DNA from: Vreelandella nanhaiensis
GTDB taxonomy: Bacteria > Pseudomonadota > Gammaproteobacteria > Pseudomonadales > Halomonadaceae
Length of the DNA stretch: 64,000 nt
Direction: 5' to 3'
Assembly (NCBI RefSeq): GCF_003990185.1
Contig: NZ_RZHF01000015.1
Coordinates: 372,136-436,135, forward strand
Shown: piece by piece, positions 54,916 through 63,337 of the stretch
Position numbering within the stretch: position 1 is the first letter of the stretch
How the letters are laid out: every line of letters starts with the position of its first letter
Position numbers and translations under genes: made by a program
The notes under the pieces: model-generated
The model's input: the letters and a program-made list of their open reading frames with translations, nothing else
Databases searched by the model: none
What the model was told of the DNA's origin: nothing

Positions 54916-55710
54916 CTAAATGCTTACTGATTGATGAATGAGCTGAGCTTTTTCCACCAATAGCATGTGGTAATTGTGCAGTAGAGTTTGCATATCTACA
55001 CGGGCGGCGTTGGTGCTAATATTCATGGCACCTATTAATTTATCGTGATTGTCAAATACGGGGACAGCAATTGCTCGCAACCCCGGATCTAACTCCTGAT
55101 CTGAGATAGCATAACCTTGTTGACGCACCTTATCGATACACTCCTTAAGGCTCTCTTTATCAGTGATAGTTTTATCGGTATATCGTTTCAATGAGATGCG
55201 CTCTAGGTAAGCGTTTAGCGCTGTTTCAGGCAACTGTGCTAATAATATACGACCAATCGATGTATACGCTGCCGGTAACCGCGTGCCCGCTGATAGAGCA
55301 ATCGCCATCAAACGATGCGGTGCCGATGAGCGCGCCACATTAATAACATCGTCTCCATCCAGCACTCCAAGTGAGGATGACTCGCCGCTTTCCGTTGTAA
55401 TATCTTCCAAACACTGTTGTATAACGCTGTGATAATTATTTGCCGAAAGATGCGAATACCCAAGCTGCAGTACTTTAGGAGCGAGTTCAAAGTAAAGCTG
55501 TTGCTTACGCACATAGCCTAATGCCTGCAGCGTTAGCAAGAGTCGCCGTGTTTTCGCTCGATTCATTCCCGTGCGTTCAGTGACCTCGCCCAACGTCATT
55601 CGTGGATGGGAATTATCAAAGGCAATGATGACCTCCAAGCCACTAGCCAAGGCTGTTACGAAGTCACGGTCATCAGGCTTAAGCGTCTTTTTCTGGTGGA
55701 AGTCTTTCAC
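54916..55710 (-). CDS. IclR family regulator, PcaR/PobR-like
   Basis: 264-residue regulator with an N-terminal helix-turn-helix (about 20-80, FVTALASGLEVIIAFD, LGEVTERTGMNRAKTRRLLLTLQALGYV) and the IclR effector domain (RLPAAYTSIGRILLAQL, LRAIAVPVFDNHDKLIGAMNIS). The pattern FVxALARGLxVI is typical of the PcaR/PobR/CatR group that controls aromatic catabolism. Divergent from a DASS transporter; the gene between looks richer in A and T than its neighbours in the first half of the window. Confidence 0.9.
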   Translation of the reverse strand: MKDFHQKKTLKPDDRDFVTALASGLEVIIAFDNSHPRMTLGEVTERTGMNRAKTRRLLLTLQALGYVRKQQLYFELAPKVLQLGYSHLSANNYHSVIQQCLEDITTESGESSSLGVLDGDDVINVARSSAPHRLMAIALSAGTRLPAAYTSIGRILLAQLPETALNAYLERISLKRYTDKTITDKESLKECIDKVRQQGYAISDQELDPGLRAIAVPVFDNHDKLIGAMNISTNAARVDMQTLLHNYHMLLVEKAQLIHQSVSI

Positions 55711-56071
55711 TCTTATCTTCTCATCAAATCTACGAATAGTCTGCCAGTAAATTAATATAATGTTCGAATAGCGAATAGTTATACTTTTTTTTGTTTTTTA
55801 CTGATTAATAATGGAGAGCATCCATTAGTCGTAAGCTATAGGTCGTAACTTTGGGGAATACCCTAGACCCTATACCTTAGCCATGAATATATGAATCACG
55901 AAAAAATATTAATATAGCTCGTGTCCAGCTGATTTATTTAGCTGTAAAGCGTTCTTTGTTATTAAGATGATTGTCTCAATTAGGTATGTGCATCAACCTT
56001 AGAGGTATTGGCGGCTCGGCACGTAAGTCGTAACACTTACCTGCATTGTTATTTCTATGCGGGGAACGACC
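55711..56071. promoter_or_regulatory. Divergent control region with CGAATAG repeats
   Basis: 361 bp between the IclR and DASS genes. CGAATAG occurs at 55733-55739 and twice in tandem at 55765-55778; the stretch GTTCGAATAGCGAAT (55762-55776) resembles operators of PcaR-type regulators. No gene seen. Confidence 0.45.
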
Positions 56072-57574
56072 ATGACGCAATCCACCAGGGCCGTCGAACA
56101 GACATCCTACGCGGAAACCTCTGCTTTCAAGCCGATCTCTCTTGTGCTGGGTGTCATTATTGGCCTGGGTGTACTCTTCCTGTTGCCCGAAACGCTAGCC
56201 TTCAATGCTCGTCTTGTGGCGGGCATTGCGATGCTGATGGCCACGTGGTGGATGACTGAGGCGATTCCTATTCCGGCCACATCGCTGTTACCGTTGGTAC
56301 TCTTTCCTTTCTTCGATATTGCTTCAGTGGGTGCAACGGCTTCACCCTATGCTCATAGCATTGTCTTTTTGGTGTTAGGAGGTGTTCTGCTAGGCTTGGC
56401 AACGCAGCGCTGGAACTTACATAGGCGCTTCGCGTTACTGACGGTGCTCACCGTGGGTACCAAGCCAGCTCAAATCGTCTTCGGTTTAATGTTCGCTAGC
56501 TGGTTTATCACCATGTGGGTCAGCAACACTGCCACCGCTGTCATTATGGTGCCGATCGGGGGCTCAATCATTGCGTTAGTGAAGTCGCTGGGTAATGGTG
56601 ATGACACGCCTAAGTTTTCCGCCGCCGTGCTGCTGGGCATTGCTTATGCCATCACCATTGGCTCCATGGCCACGCTAATTGGCCAGCCGCCGATGGCGCT
56701 AATGCGCGCCTACATGGAAGATGCCCACGGGCTGAGTATCGGCTTTGGTCATTGGATGCTAGTGGGTGTGCCATTCTCGTTCACCATGCTAATACTGGCC
56801 TGGTTCATCCTCAGCAAGCTAGTGTTCCGCTCGGAAGCCGAGAGTATCAAGGGGGGCCGAGCGATGATCGAGTCAGAACTTAAGACCATGGGCCGACTAT
56901 CGCCTGAAGAGGCTCGAGTCCTAATGGTTTTTGCTGGGGCGGTCTTCTGCTGGGTCTTCGTACCGTTAATCGCGAGAATTCCTGTAGTGCAGAGTGCGCT
57001 GCCTTGGTTGGGTAACATCAACGACACCAGTGTAGCGATTCTCTCGGCGATTCTGATGTTTGTGATCCCTGCCTCTAATGGCAAAGGGGCATTGCTAGAG
57101 TGGTCGGCCACGCGTGATGTGCCTTGGGGGGTACTGATTTTGTTTGGCGGTGGCTTAACACTCTCAGCTCAGTTTACCGCTACTGGCTTGAGTGCCTGGG
57201 TTGGTGAGAGCGTCTCGGGATTGTCGGGACTGCCGCCAATTTTGATTTTGGCCATCACCGCTATCGTGATCATCCTATTGACCGAACTTACCAGCAACAC
57301 GGCAACGGCGGCTGCCTTCTTCCCCATTATGGGTTCTATTGCCGTTGGGTTGGGCATTGAGCCTTTCCTAATGACTATCGTGGTTACCTTTGCCGTGAGC
57401 TGCGCCTTCATGTTGCCGGTGGCAACGCCTTCCAATGCGGTGGCTTTCGCTACAGGGGATCTTCCAATCAAGAGCATGATCCGGGCAGGCATCTGGCTCA
57501 ACGTTATCGGCTTGCTGGTGATTATGATCGCGCTCTACACCATTGTCCCCCTCGTATTCGATGTCTCTTTCTAA
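56072..57574 (+). CDS. DASS family (SLC13) sodium:anion symporter
   Basis: Membrane transporter of 500 residues for di- or tricarboxylates or similar anions. About 11-13 spans; motifs MATWWMTEAIPIPATSLLPLVLFP (about 50-73), the substrate/sodium SNT motif in WVSNTATAVIMVPIG (about 153-167), and the second repeat LTSNTATAAAFFPIMGSIA and SCAFMLPVATPSNAVAFATG. Start at ATG 56072, after GGGGAA; an ATG at 56057 is in frame too. It precedes a beta-keto acid cleavage enzyme, 110 nt downstream. Confidence 0.93.
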   Translation: MTQSTRAVEQTSYAETSAFKPISLVLGVIIGLGVLFLLPETLAFNARLVAGIAMLMATWWMTEAIPIPATSLLPLVLFPFFDIASVGATASPYAHSIVFLVLGGVLLGLATQRWNLHRRFALLTVLTVGTKPAQIVFGLMFASWFITMWVSNTATAVIMVPIGGSIIALVKSLGNGDDTPKFSAAVLLGIAYAITIGSMATLIGQPPMALMRAYMEDAHGLSIGFGHWMLVGVPFSFTMLILAWFILSKLVFRSEAESIKGGRAMIESELKTMGRLSPEEARVLMVFAGAVFCWVFVPLIARIPVVQSALPWLGNINDTSVAILSAILMFVIPASNGKGALLEWSATRDVPWGVLILFGGGLTLSAQFTATGLSAWVGESVSGLSGLPPILILAITAIVIILLTELTSNTATAAAFFPIMGSIAVGLGIEPFLMTIVVTFAVSCAFMLPVATPSNAVAFATGDLPIKSMIRAGIWLNVIGLLVIMIALYTIVPLVFDVSF

Positions 57575-57684
57575 AACGTGGCTGTCAACATCATTGGCAG
57601 CGATTCAGGTTTGATGGTAGTTAATAACCGTTCTATTTGTTCGCATTACAAATTAGTGTTCTCAATAAGAACAAAGGAGTTTTT

Positions 57685-58506
57685 ATGTCTCAGCCTTGCA
57701 TAATTTGCGTCGCCATTACCGGCAGCCTGCCGCGCAAAGAGAATAACCCCGCCGTACCGATTACGGTGGAAGAGCAGATTGAAAGCACCCAGGCGGCGTT
57801 TGAAGCGGGCGCCACCATTGCTCACTGTCATGTGCGTAACGATGATCAAACGCCTTCATCCGACCCGGAGAAGTTTGGCCACCTGATGGAAGGGCTCAAG
57901 AAACACTGCCCCGGTATGATTATTCAGCTTTCTACCGGCGGGCGATCTGGCGCTGGTGAAGCACGCGGTGGGATGCTGCCGCTGAAGCCTGATATGGCCA
58001 GCCTCTCGGTGGGTTCCAACAACTTCCCCAACCGTGTTTACGAGAACCCGCCGCAGCTGGTGGAGTGGCTTGCCGATGGGATGCTCACGTACGGCATCAA
58101 ACCCGAGATCGAGGCGTTTGATCTGTCACATATCCACCAAGCGGTGAATCTTTCAAAGCAAGGCAAGCTAAAGACGCCGCTCTACGTGCAGTTCGTAATG
58201 GGCGTTAAAAATTCTATGCCAGCGGACAAACCTACGTTTGATTTTTATATTGAAACGCTCAAGCGTCTGGCACCGGATGCACAGTGGTGCGGCGCGGGCA
58301 TTGGTGCCAATCAATATCTGCTCAATGAGTGGTCGATTGCTGCAGGCGGCCATACCCGTACAGGGCTTGAAGATAACGTGCGCCTAGACAGCGAAACGCT
58401 GGCGCCTTCCAACGCGGCGTTGGTTGAGCGCACCGTAGCCCTATGCGAAAAGTACCAGCGGCCGGTGGCTACCTGGCAACAGGCACGTGAGATACTTGGG
58501 TTATAA
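57685..58506 (+). CDS. Beta-keto acid cleavage enzyme (BKACE, DUF849)
   Basis: Zinc enzyme of the Kce family, 273 residues, that cleaves a beta-keto acid with acetyl-CoA to acetoacetate and a new acyl-CoA. Metal ligands H47 and H49 (AHCHVRND) and E229 (TRTGLEDN) are present, as are SLSVGSNNFPNRVYENPP and GIKPEIEAFDLSHI. The substrate side chain is not fixed by sequence. AAGGAG stands before ATG 57685. It sits between a DASS anion transporter and an NTF2-like gene under an IclR regulator, which suggests an anionic keto acid or its precursor. Confidence 0.9.
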   Translation: MSQPCIICVAITGSLPRKENNPAVPITVEEQIESTQAAFEAGATIAHCHVRNDDQTPSSDPEKFGHLMEGLKKHCPGMIIQLSTGGRSGAGEARGGMLPLKPDMASLSVGSNNFPNRVYENPPQLVEWLADGMLTYGIKPEIEAFDLSHIHQAVNLSKQGKLKTPLYVQFVMGVKNSMPADKPTFDFYIETLKRLAPDAQWCGAGIGANQYLLNEWSIAAGGHTRTGLEDNVRLDSETLAPSNAALVERTVALCEKYQRPVATWQQAREILGL

Positions 58507-58544
58507 AAAAGTAAAACCGACAATTAAACCATAGGAGTTAAGTT

Positions 58545-58952
58545 ATGACGGATATTACTATCGTGGGTGATGCACCTGAGATTGATGAGATTAAGCGTGT
58601 TGTTCAGCTATATGTTGATGGTTTTCAAGGCAGAAGAGAGAAGCTGGAGGAGGCGTTTCATAAGGATGCGTTGATTTTTGCTTTAGACGCTGATGGTGCG
58701 TTAGCGACTGACCTGATTAGCGATCGCTTCGAGCGTTGGGCTGATAGTCAACGTGCAGTGAAGAGCCGCTTTATTGCAGTGACGCAGGCTGGGGAAGTCG
58801 CCAACGTGATACTAGGCTTTGATAATAGCGACAACCTTGAGGATTCTTGGGTTGATGTGATTGCTTTGGTGAAAGTCGACGGCGCTTGGAAGATTACCAA
58901 CAAAACGGCTGCTCATAGCACTCGCGCGGCGTGGGCAAAGCCCCATTCCTAG
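58545..58952 (+). CDS. NTF2-like (SnoaL/lumazine-binding type) protein
   Basis: 135-residue protein of the NTF2-like fold; the pattern VVQLYVDGFQGRREKLEEAFHKDALIF and WVDVIALVKVDGAWKITNKTA is typical of small lumazine-binding-like enzymes or binding proteins. No catalytic assignment is possible. It starts 38 nt after the BKACE gene, so the two are probably co-transcribed, and it converges with the NahR-like gene with only 12 nt between. Confidence 0.82.
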   Translation: MTDITIVGDAPEIDEIKRVVQLYVDGFQGRREKLEEAFHKDALIFALDADGALATDLISDRFERWADSQRAVKSRFIAVTQAGEVANVILGFDNSDNLEDSWVDVIALVKVDGAWKITNKTAAHSTRAAWAKPHS

Positions 58953-58964
58953 GCGTAAAGGCAC

Positions 58965-59870
58965 CTATTCAGAGAACATAGAAAACATGAGCCCTCTTAA
59001 CCAGCGGTTGCCGGGATCTTGATGAAAACGGCGGTGCCAGAAAAGATTAATCGGAATCTCTGGAAACGCGAAAGGGTGTTCGCGAACGGTGAGTTCAAAG
59101 CGTTCACACGTCGCCTCGGCTAATTTGTCGGTCACCGTTACTACTAGATCGCTGCTGCTGACAATATAGGGAACAGCAGCGAAATTTGGCAGAGTTAGCC
59201 TGACGGGGCGATTGACGCCCGCGCGAACAAGCTGCTCTTCTACCACCCCGTGGCCGGTTCCCTGAGCAACAACCACGGCGTGGTGGGCTGAGCGAAACGT
59301 CTCTAAGCTAAAGTCGCCAGTGGCGAGGGGATGGTCATGGCGCATCAGGCAGACATAGCGTTGTGCAAACAGCCGCTGCTGATAGAAACCGGCTCCCAGC
59401 TGGGGGATCAATCCCACGGCTAGATCAATCTGCCCCTCTTCCATCTCATACTTCAAACCATGACTGTGGCTGCGCACAGTGCTAAGCGAGACGCCCGGCG
59501 CTACGTGTGATAGGTGTTGCAGTAAGCGCGGTAGAAAGACAATTTCGCCAATATCTGTCATGGTGAGATTAAAGGTGCGCTCACTCAACGCCGGGTTAAA
59601 AACGTCGCCTAGGTTTAAGGTGTTACTCATGCGTGCCAACGCATCCGCAATGCCGGGGTGTAGCTGGCTAGCGCGTGGCGTTGGCTGGAGCCCTTGCGAG
59701 GTGCGCTCGAAGAGTTCGTCATTCAGTAAGTGGCGCAAGCGCTTTAGTGCATGACTCACCGCTGGCTGCGTAATACCTAGACGTAGCGCGACCCGCTGAG
59801 TATTTCGCTCTTGATATAGCAGGTCAAATACCACCAGCAAGTTCAGGTCAATATTGGCAAGTTTAACCAT
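58965..59870 (-). CDS. nahR: LysR family regulator, NahR-like
   Basis: 301-residue regulator that resembles NahR along its whole length: LANIDLNLLVVFDLLYQER, the helix-turn-helix RLGITQPAVSHALKRLR, LTMTDIGEIVFLPRLLQHL, STVRSHS, DLAVGLIPQLGAGFYQQRLF and a C-terminal INLFWHRRFHQDPGNRWLR. NahR activates salicylate genes when salicylate is bound. It is divergent from the salicylate hydroxylase gene, the arrangement expected for its target. Confidence 0.88.
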   Translation of the reverse strand: MVKLANIDLNLLVVFDLLYQERNTQRVALRLGITQPAVSHALKRLRHLLNDELFERTSQGLQPTPRASQLHPGIADALARMSNTLNLGDVFNPALSERTFNLTMTDIGEIVFLPRLLQHLSHVAPGVSLSTVRSHSHGLKYEMEEGQIDLAVGLIPQLGAGFYQQRLFAQRYVCLMRHDHPLATGDFSLETFRSAHHAVVVAQGTGHGVVEEQLVRAGVNRPVRLTLPNFAAVPYIVSSSDLVVTVTDKLAEATCERFELTVREHPFAFPEIPINLFWHRRFHQDPGNRWLRGLMFSMFSE

Positions 59871-60073
59871 CAGGATGCGCCATGCCAGGCGTTCGACAAT
59901 AGTCGATTACAATCATGGTTAATGTTTTCAACTCGTTCATTCATATTGTTATTAGCGCCGTTTATAGCCTTTATAAAGAGGGCTGTGTGGTGACCGCTGC
60001 TGCATCCTAATAGCGTTAAGGGCAGAGCATAAAATCAACATGATAACGATAAATTTCTGAGTGGAGAAAAAAC

Positions 60074-61366
60074 ATGCCTTCCAAACAGACTCAGCAGAAA
60101 CGACTTTCGATTGGCATCGTGGGCGGTGGCATTGGCGGCGTCGCCTTGGGCGTTGCGCTATCACGCCATCGGCATCTGGACGTGCAACTGTTCGAAGCGG
60201 CTCCCCAGTTCTCCGAGATTGGTGCGGGCGTCTCCTTTGGTCCCAATGCGGTGAAGGCCATTCAGCTGTTGGGTCTGGAAGCATCATATCAACAGATTGC
60301 CGATTCATCACCAGCGCCCTTTGAGGATGTCTGGTTCGAGTGGCGGCGTGGCAGTGATGATACCTACCTCACCGCCAGCATGGCGCCAGGCGTTGGTCAA
60401 TCCTCGGTACATCGTGCCGATTTTCTCGATGCGATTGTTGCCAATCTGCCTGAAGGCATCGCCCACTTTGGCAAACGCTGTATAGATGTTAATCAAGATG
60501 ATGACAGCGCCACCGCCAGCTTCGACGATGGCACCCACTTTACTGGCGATGTGATCATCGGCTTTGATGGTATTAAGTCGGCAGTGCGGCGCCATGTGCT
60601 CCCCCCGGAGCAGTACGGCGAGATTGCCCCGTTCTGGAGTGGCACTTACGCCTATCGCGGCATGATTCCCACTGATGAGCTAGAGGCAGCTCTAGAGGCT
60701 AAAGGCAGCGAGAAGCGCCTGGCATTGGTGCCTCAGATGTATCTTGGCAAAGACCGCCATATTCTAACATTTCCGGTTAAGCAGTCACAGCTGGTTAATG
60801 TTGTGGCCTTCATTACTGATCGGTCGACACCGAACCCTAAGCTGCCCGAAGACGAAGAGTGGGTTCAAGCCGTCAGCCAAGAGGGAATGTTAGAAGTATT
60901 TAAAGGCTGGAGCCCGGCTTGCCAAGCCATTCTCGAATGCATTCCTGAGCCAACGCGCTGGGCGCTGCATGAGTTACCTGAGCTTGCCCGCTACCAGCGC
61001 GACCGCGTACTGATTGTTGGCGACGCCGCCCATGCGTTAGTGCCTCACCAGGGGGCAGGTGCCGGTCAGGCACTGGAAGACGCCTATGTGCTGGCCACTC
61101 TGCTGGCGGATGCCAGTTGCCATCGCCATAATGTGAGCACTGTGTTGTCCGCCTTTGAACAAGTGCGCCATAGTCGTACTTGCAAAGTGCAGCGAACGTC
61201 CCATGAGGCGGGCGATGTCTACGAGTATGCAGGTGAAAACATTGGTGCCAATGAAACCAAGCTGATCGACAATCTGGAAAACCGCTTCGATTGGCTCTGG
61301 AGCCACGATCCGCACGATGATGTAATGGCGGCGCGGAAGATAGTAGCGGTAGCCACTGAGCATTAA
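60074..61366 (+). CDS. salA: Salicylate 1-monooxygenase (FAD)
   Basis: Single-component flavin monooxygenase, 430 residues, converting salicylate with NADH and O2 to catechol and CO2. FAD motif GIVGGGIGGVALGVAL (about 14-29), EIGAGVSFGPNAVKAI, the NAD(P)H/FAD DG motif (DVIIGFDGIKSAVR, about 158-171) and the second FAD-binding motif GDAAHALVPHQGAGAGQALEDA. The preceding regulator and the following catBCA genes support salicylate over other aromatic acids. A 440-bp gap separates it from catB. Confidence 0.88.
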   Translation: MPSKQTQQKRLSIGIVGGGIGGVALGVALSRHRHLDVQLFEAAPQFSEIGAGVSFGPNAVKAIQLLGLEASYQQIADSSPAPFEDVWFEWRRGSDDTYLTASMAPGVGQSSVHRADFLDAIVANLPEGIAHFGKRCIDVNQDDDSATASFDDGTHFTGDVIIGFDGIKSAVRRHVLPPEQYGEIAPFWSGTYAYRGMIPTDELEAALEAKGSEKRLALVPQMYLGKDRHILTFPVKQSQLVNVVAFITDRSTPNPKLPEDEEWVQAVSQEGMLEVFKGWSPACQAILECIPEPTRWALHELPELARYQRDRVLIVGDAAHALVPHQGAGAGQALEDAYVLATLLADASCHRHNVSTVLSAFEQVRHSRTCKVQRTSHEAGDVYEYAGENIGANETKLIDNLENRFDWLWSHDPHDDVMAARKIVAVATEH

Positions 61367-61808
61367 CTTCGAATTTAGCCCCGCAATACATCACTTTGCC
61401 ACAGTGCCTCACTTTTTTGTCGCAAAAGAGGCCCCACTAGGGGCGCTGTGGTAAAAGGGGAAGGTGTGCCGCTCCCTTAATAGTTAGTAGTAGAGCTTGT
61501 ATGATGAATACATCACTATAGTTTGCCGTTATTTATAATTCTTTTGTGAGTAGCTCATCGTTCAAGCAAGGCTATTTTGTTCAACTTTTTGATAAATAAA
61601 GGAAATAAACGGAAGCTGCGAGGCCTGATAGAGCTGGATAGAAGAAGAGGCGGCTAAATAGTGATAGTTACCCGCTAAAAATCAAGCAGTCATCACTCTG
61701 TAGTAATACCTACTCGGTATAGCCAAGCACCTAAACAATATTGGTTCCGACCTCTAACGCCAATCAAACTGATAGTAAGTTAAATGATTGCCATACGCCG
61801 GAGCCACC
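61367..61808. other. Region between salicylate hydroxylase and catB
   Basis: 442 bp without a gene. A short GCCCC/GGGGC hairpin at 61431-61444 has no T run. The rest is AT-rich and likely contains the catBCA promoter. Confidence 0.45.
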
Positions 61809-62927
61809 ATGTCAACCACCATACAACATATTGAGACGCTACTGGTCGACTTACCGACCATTCGTCCTCACAAACTTTCAATGGCTACCATGGCCTGCCA
61901 AACCATGGTCATTGTGCGCATGCGCCACTCCGACGGTATCGAAGGGCTCGGCGAGGGCACCACCATTGGTGGTTTGGCCTACGGCCCGGAAAGCCCGGAG
62001 AGCATTAAGCGCAATATTGATACCTACCTAGCACCACTGCTGATCGGTCAGCCCTCTAATAACGTCCATCAACTACGCGCCCGACTTAACCGGCACGCTC
62101 GCGGCAACATGATCGCCAAGTCAGCATTAGAAACAGCATTGTTAGATGCGCAGGGCAAGCGCTTGGGATTGAGCGTTACCGAGCTGCTGGGTGGCGCGCG
62201 GCAAGCGCATTTACCTGTGCTTTGGACCCTTGCTAGTGGCGATACTGCCAAAGATATCGACGAGGCGCTGCTACGTTTAGATCAGCGCCGGCATTGCGAC
62301 TTTAAGCTGAAAATTGGCGCTAATCCGGTCGAGCAAGACGTCCGCCATGTGGCAGCGATAAAAGAGGCGCTGGGCGATCGTGCTAGCGTGCGCGTTGACG
62401 TTAACCAGGCGTGGGATGAATCCACAGCGGTTCGCGGTATTCAAGTGCTGCAAGATGCCGGTATTGAGTTAATTGAGCAACCCATTCCCGCCCGTGAACA
62501 TGCAGGCTTAGTACGTTTAGCTAATCGCTTTAACGTACCAATGCTCGCTGACGAGGCGGTGCAGGATGCCCGTGATGGGCTAGATCTGGTGTCCAGTGGT
62601 TTTAGTGGTGCCTTTGCGCTAAAGATTGCAAAATCCGGTGGTATTCATGGCGTACTGGAACTTGCTCATGTAGCTCAGGCAGCAGGCATTGGCTTATATG
62701 GAGGCACGCTACTAGAGGGCACCATCGGTACGGCCGCCTCACTGCACGCTTGGGCGACGCTGCCGGAAATGACATGGGGCACTGAGATGTTCGGGCCATT
62801 GCTACTGAAAGACGACATTGTCATCGACCCCCTTAACTACACCGAGTTTGGTGTTGAAGTGCCGCAAGGGGCAGGGCTGGGCATTACCTTAGATGAAGAT
62901 AAATTGGCGCACTACTCACGTAAGTAA
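61809..62927 (+). CDS. catB: Muconate cycloisomerase
   Basis: Enolase-superfamily enzyme turning cis,cis-muconate into muconolactone, 372 residues. Catalytic KxK in DFKLKIG (K166 and K168), metal ligands in RVDVNQAWD, IEQPIPAREH and LADEAVQDARD. The lid region with GLAYGPESPESIKRNID is typical of CatB rather than of chloromuconate enzymes. GGAG stands 7 nt before ATG 61809. First gene of catBCA. Confidence 0.94.
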   Translation: MSTTIQHIETLLVDLPTIRPHKLSMATMACQTMVIVRMRHSDGIEGLGEGTTIGGLAYGPESPESIKRNIDTYLAPLLIGQPSNNVHQLRARLNRHARGNMIAKSALETALLDAQGKRLGLSVTELLGGARQAHLPVLWTLASGDTAKDIDEALLRLDQRRHCDFKLKIGANPVEQDVRHVAAIKEALGDRASVRVDVNQAWDESTAVRGIQVLQDAGIELIEQPIPAREHAGLVRLANRFNVPMLADEAVQDARDGLDLVSSGFSGAFALKIAKSGGIHGVLELAHVAQAAGIGLYGGTLLEGTIGTAASLHAWATLPEMTWGTEMFGPLLLKDDIVIDPLNYTEFGVEVPQGAGLGITLDEDKLAHYSRK

Positions 62928-62983
62928 AAGCTACATAAATAAAGCTAACATTTGCGTTGCCCGCCATCAAAGAGGAGAGATGT

Positions 62984-63274
62984 ATGCTGTTTCAAGTAGA
63001 GATGACCGTTAAATTACCGACCGATATGCCAGCCGAGCAAGCGGCCAAAATCAAAGCGACTGAAAAGGCTTATTCACAAGATCTGCAACATCAAGGCAAA
63101 TGGCGCCACTTGTGGCGGGTGGCAGGCAGCTACTCAAATGTCAGTATTTTTGATGTTGAGGACAATGCCGAGTTGCAAGAGCTAGTCAGCAATCTGCCGC
63201 TATTTCCCTATATGGAAATCAACGTCAAACCGCTGTGTCGTCATCCCTCTTCTGTTCGTGAAGACGATACTTAA
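62984..63274 (+). CDS. catC: Muconolactone delta-isomerase
   Basis: Isomerises muconolactone to 3-oxoadipate enol-lactone. 96 residues, normal length. Begins MLFQVEMTVKLP after a GAGGAGAG site and contains GKWRHLWRVAGSYSNVSIFDVED and LPLFPYMEINVKPLCRHPSS, all family hallmarks. Between catB (56 nt) and catA (63 nt). Confidence 0.95.
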   Translation: MLFQVEMTVKLPTDMPAEQAAKIKATEKAYSQDLQHQGKWRHLWRVAGSYSNVSIFDVEDNAELQELVSNLPLFPYMEINVKPLCRHPSSVREDDT

Positions 63275-63337
63275 ACCTGCAGAACACGCTAGTTCTTTTT
63301 ACAAAATAATAGTCTATAAAAAAATATAGGTTTTACC

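Noticed and set aside
61431..61444. GCCCC/GGGGC hairpin as terminator of the salicylate hydroxylase gene
   Set aside because: Only five base pairs and no T run; too weak to call.
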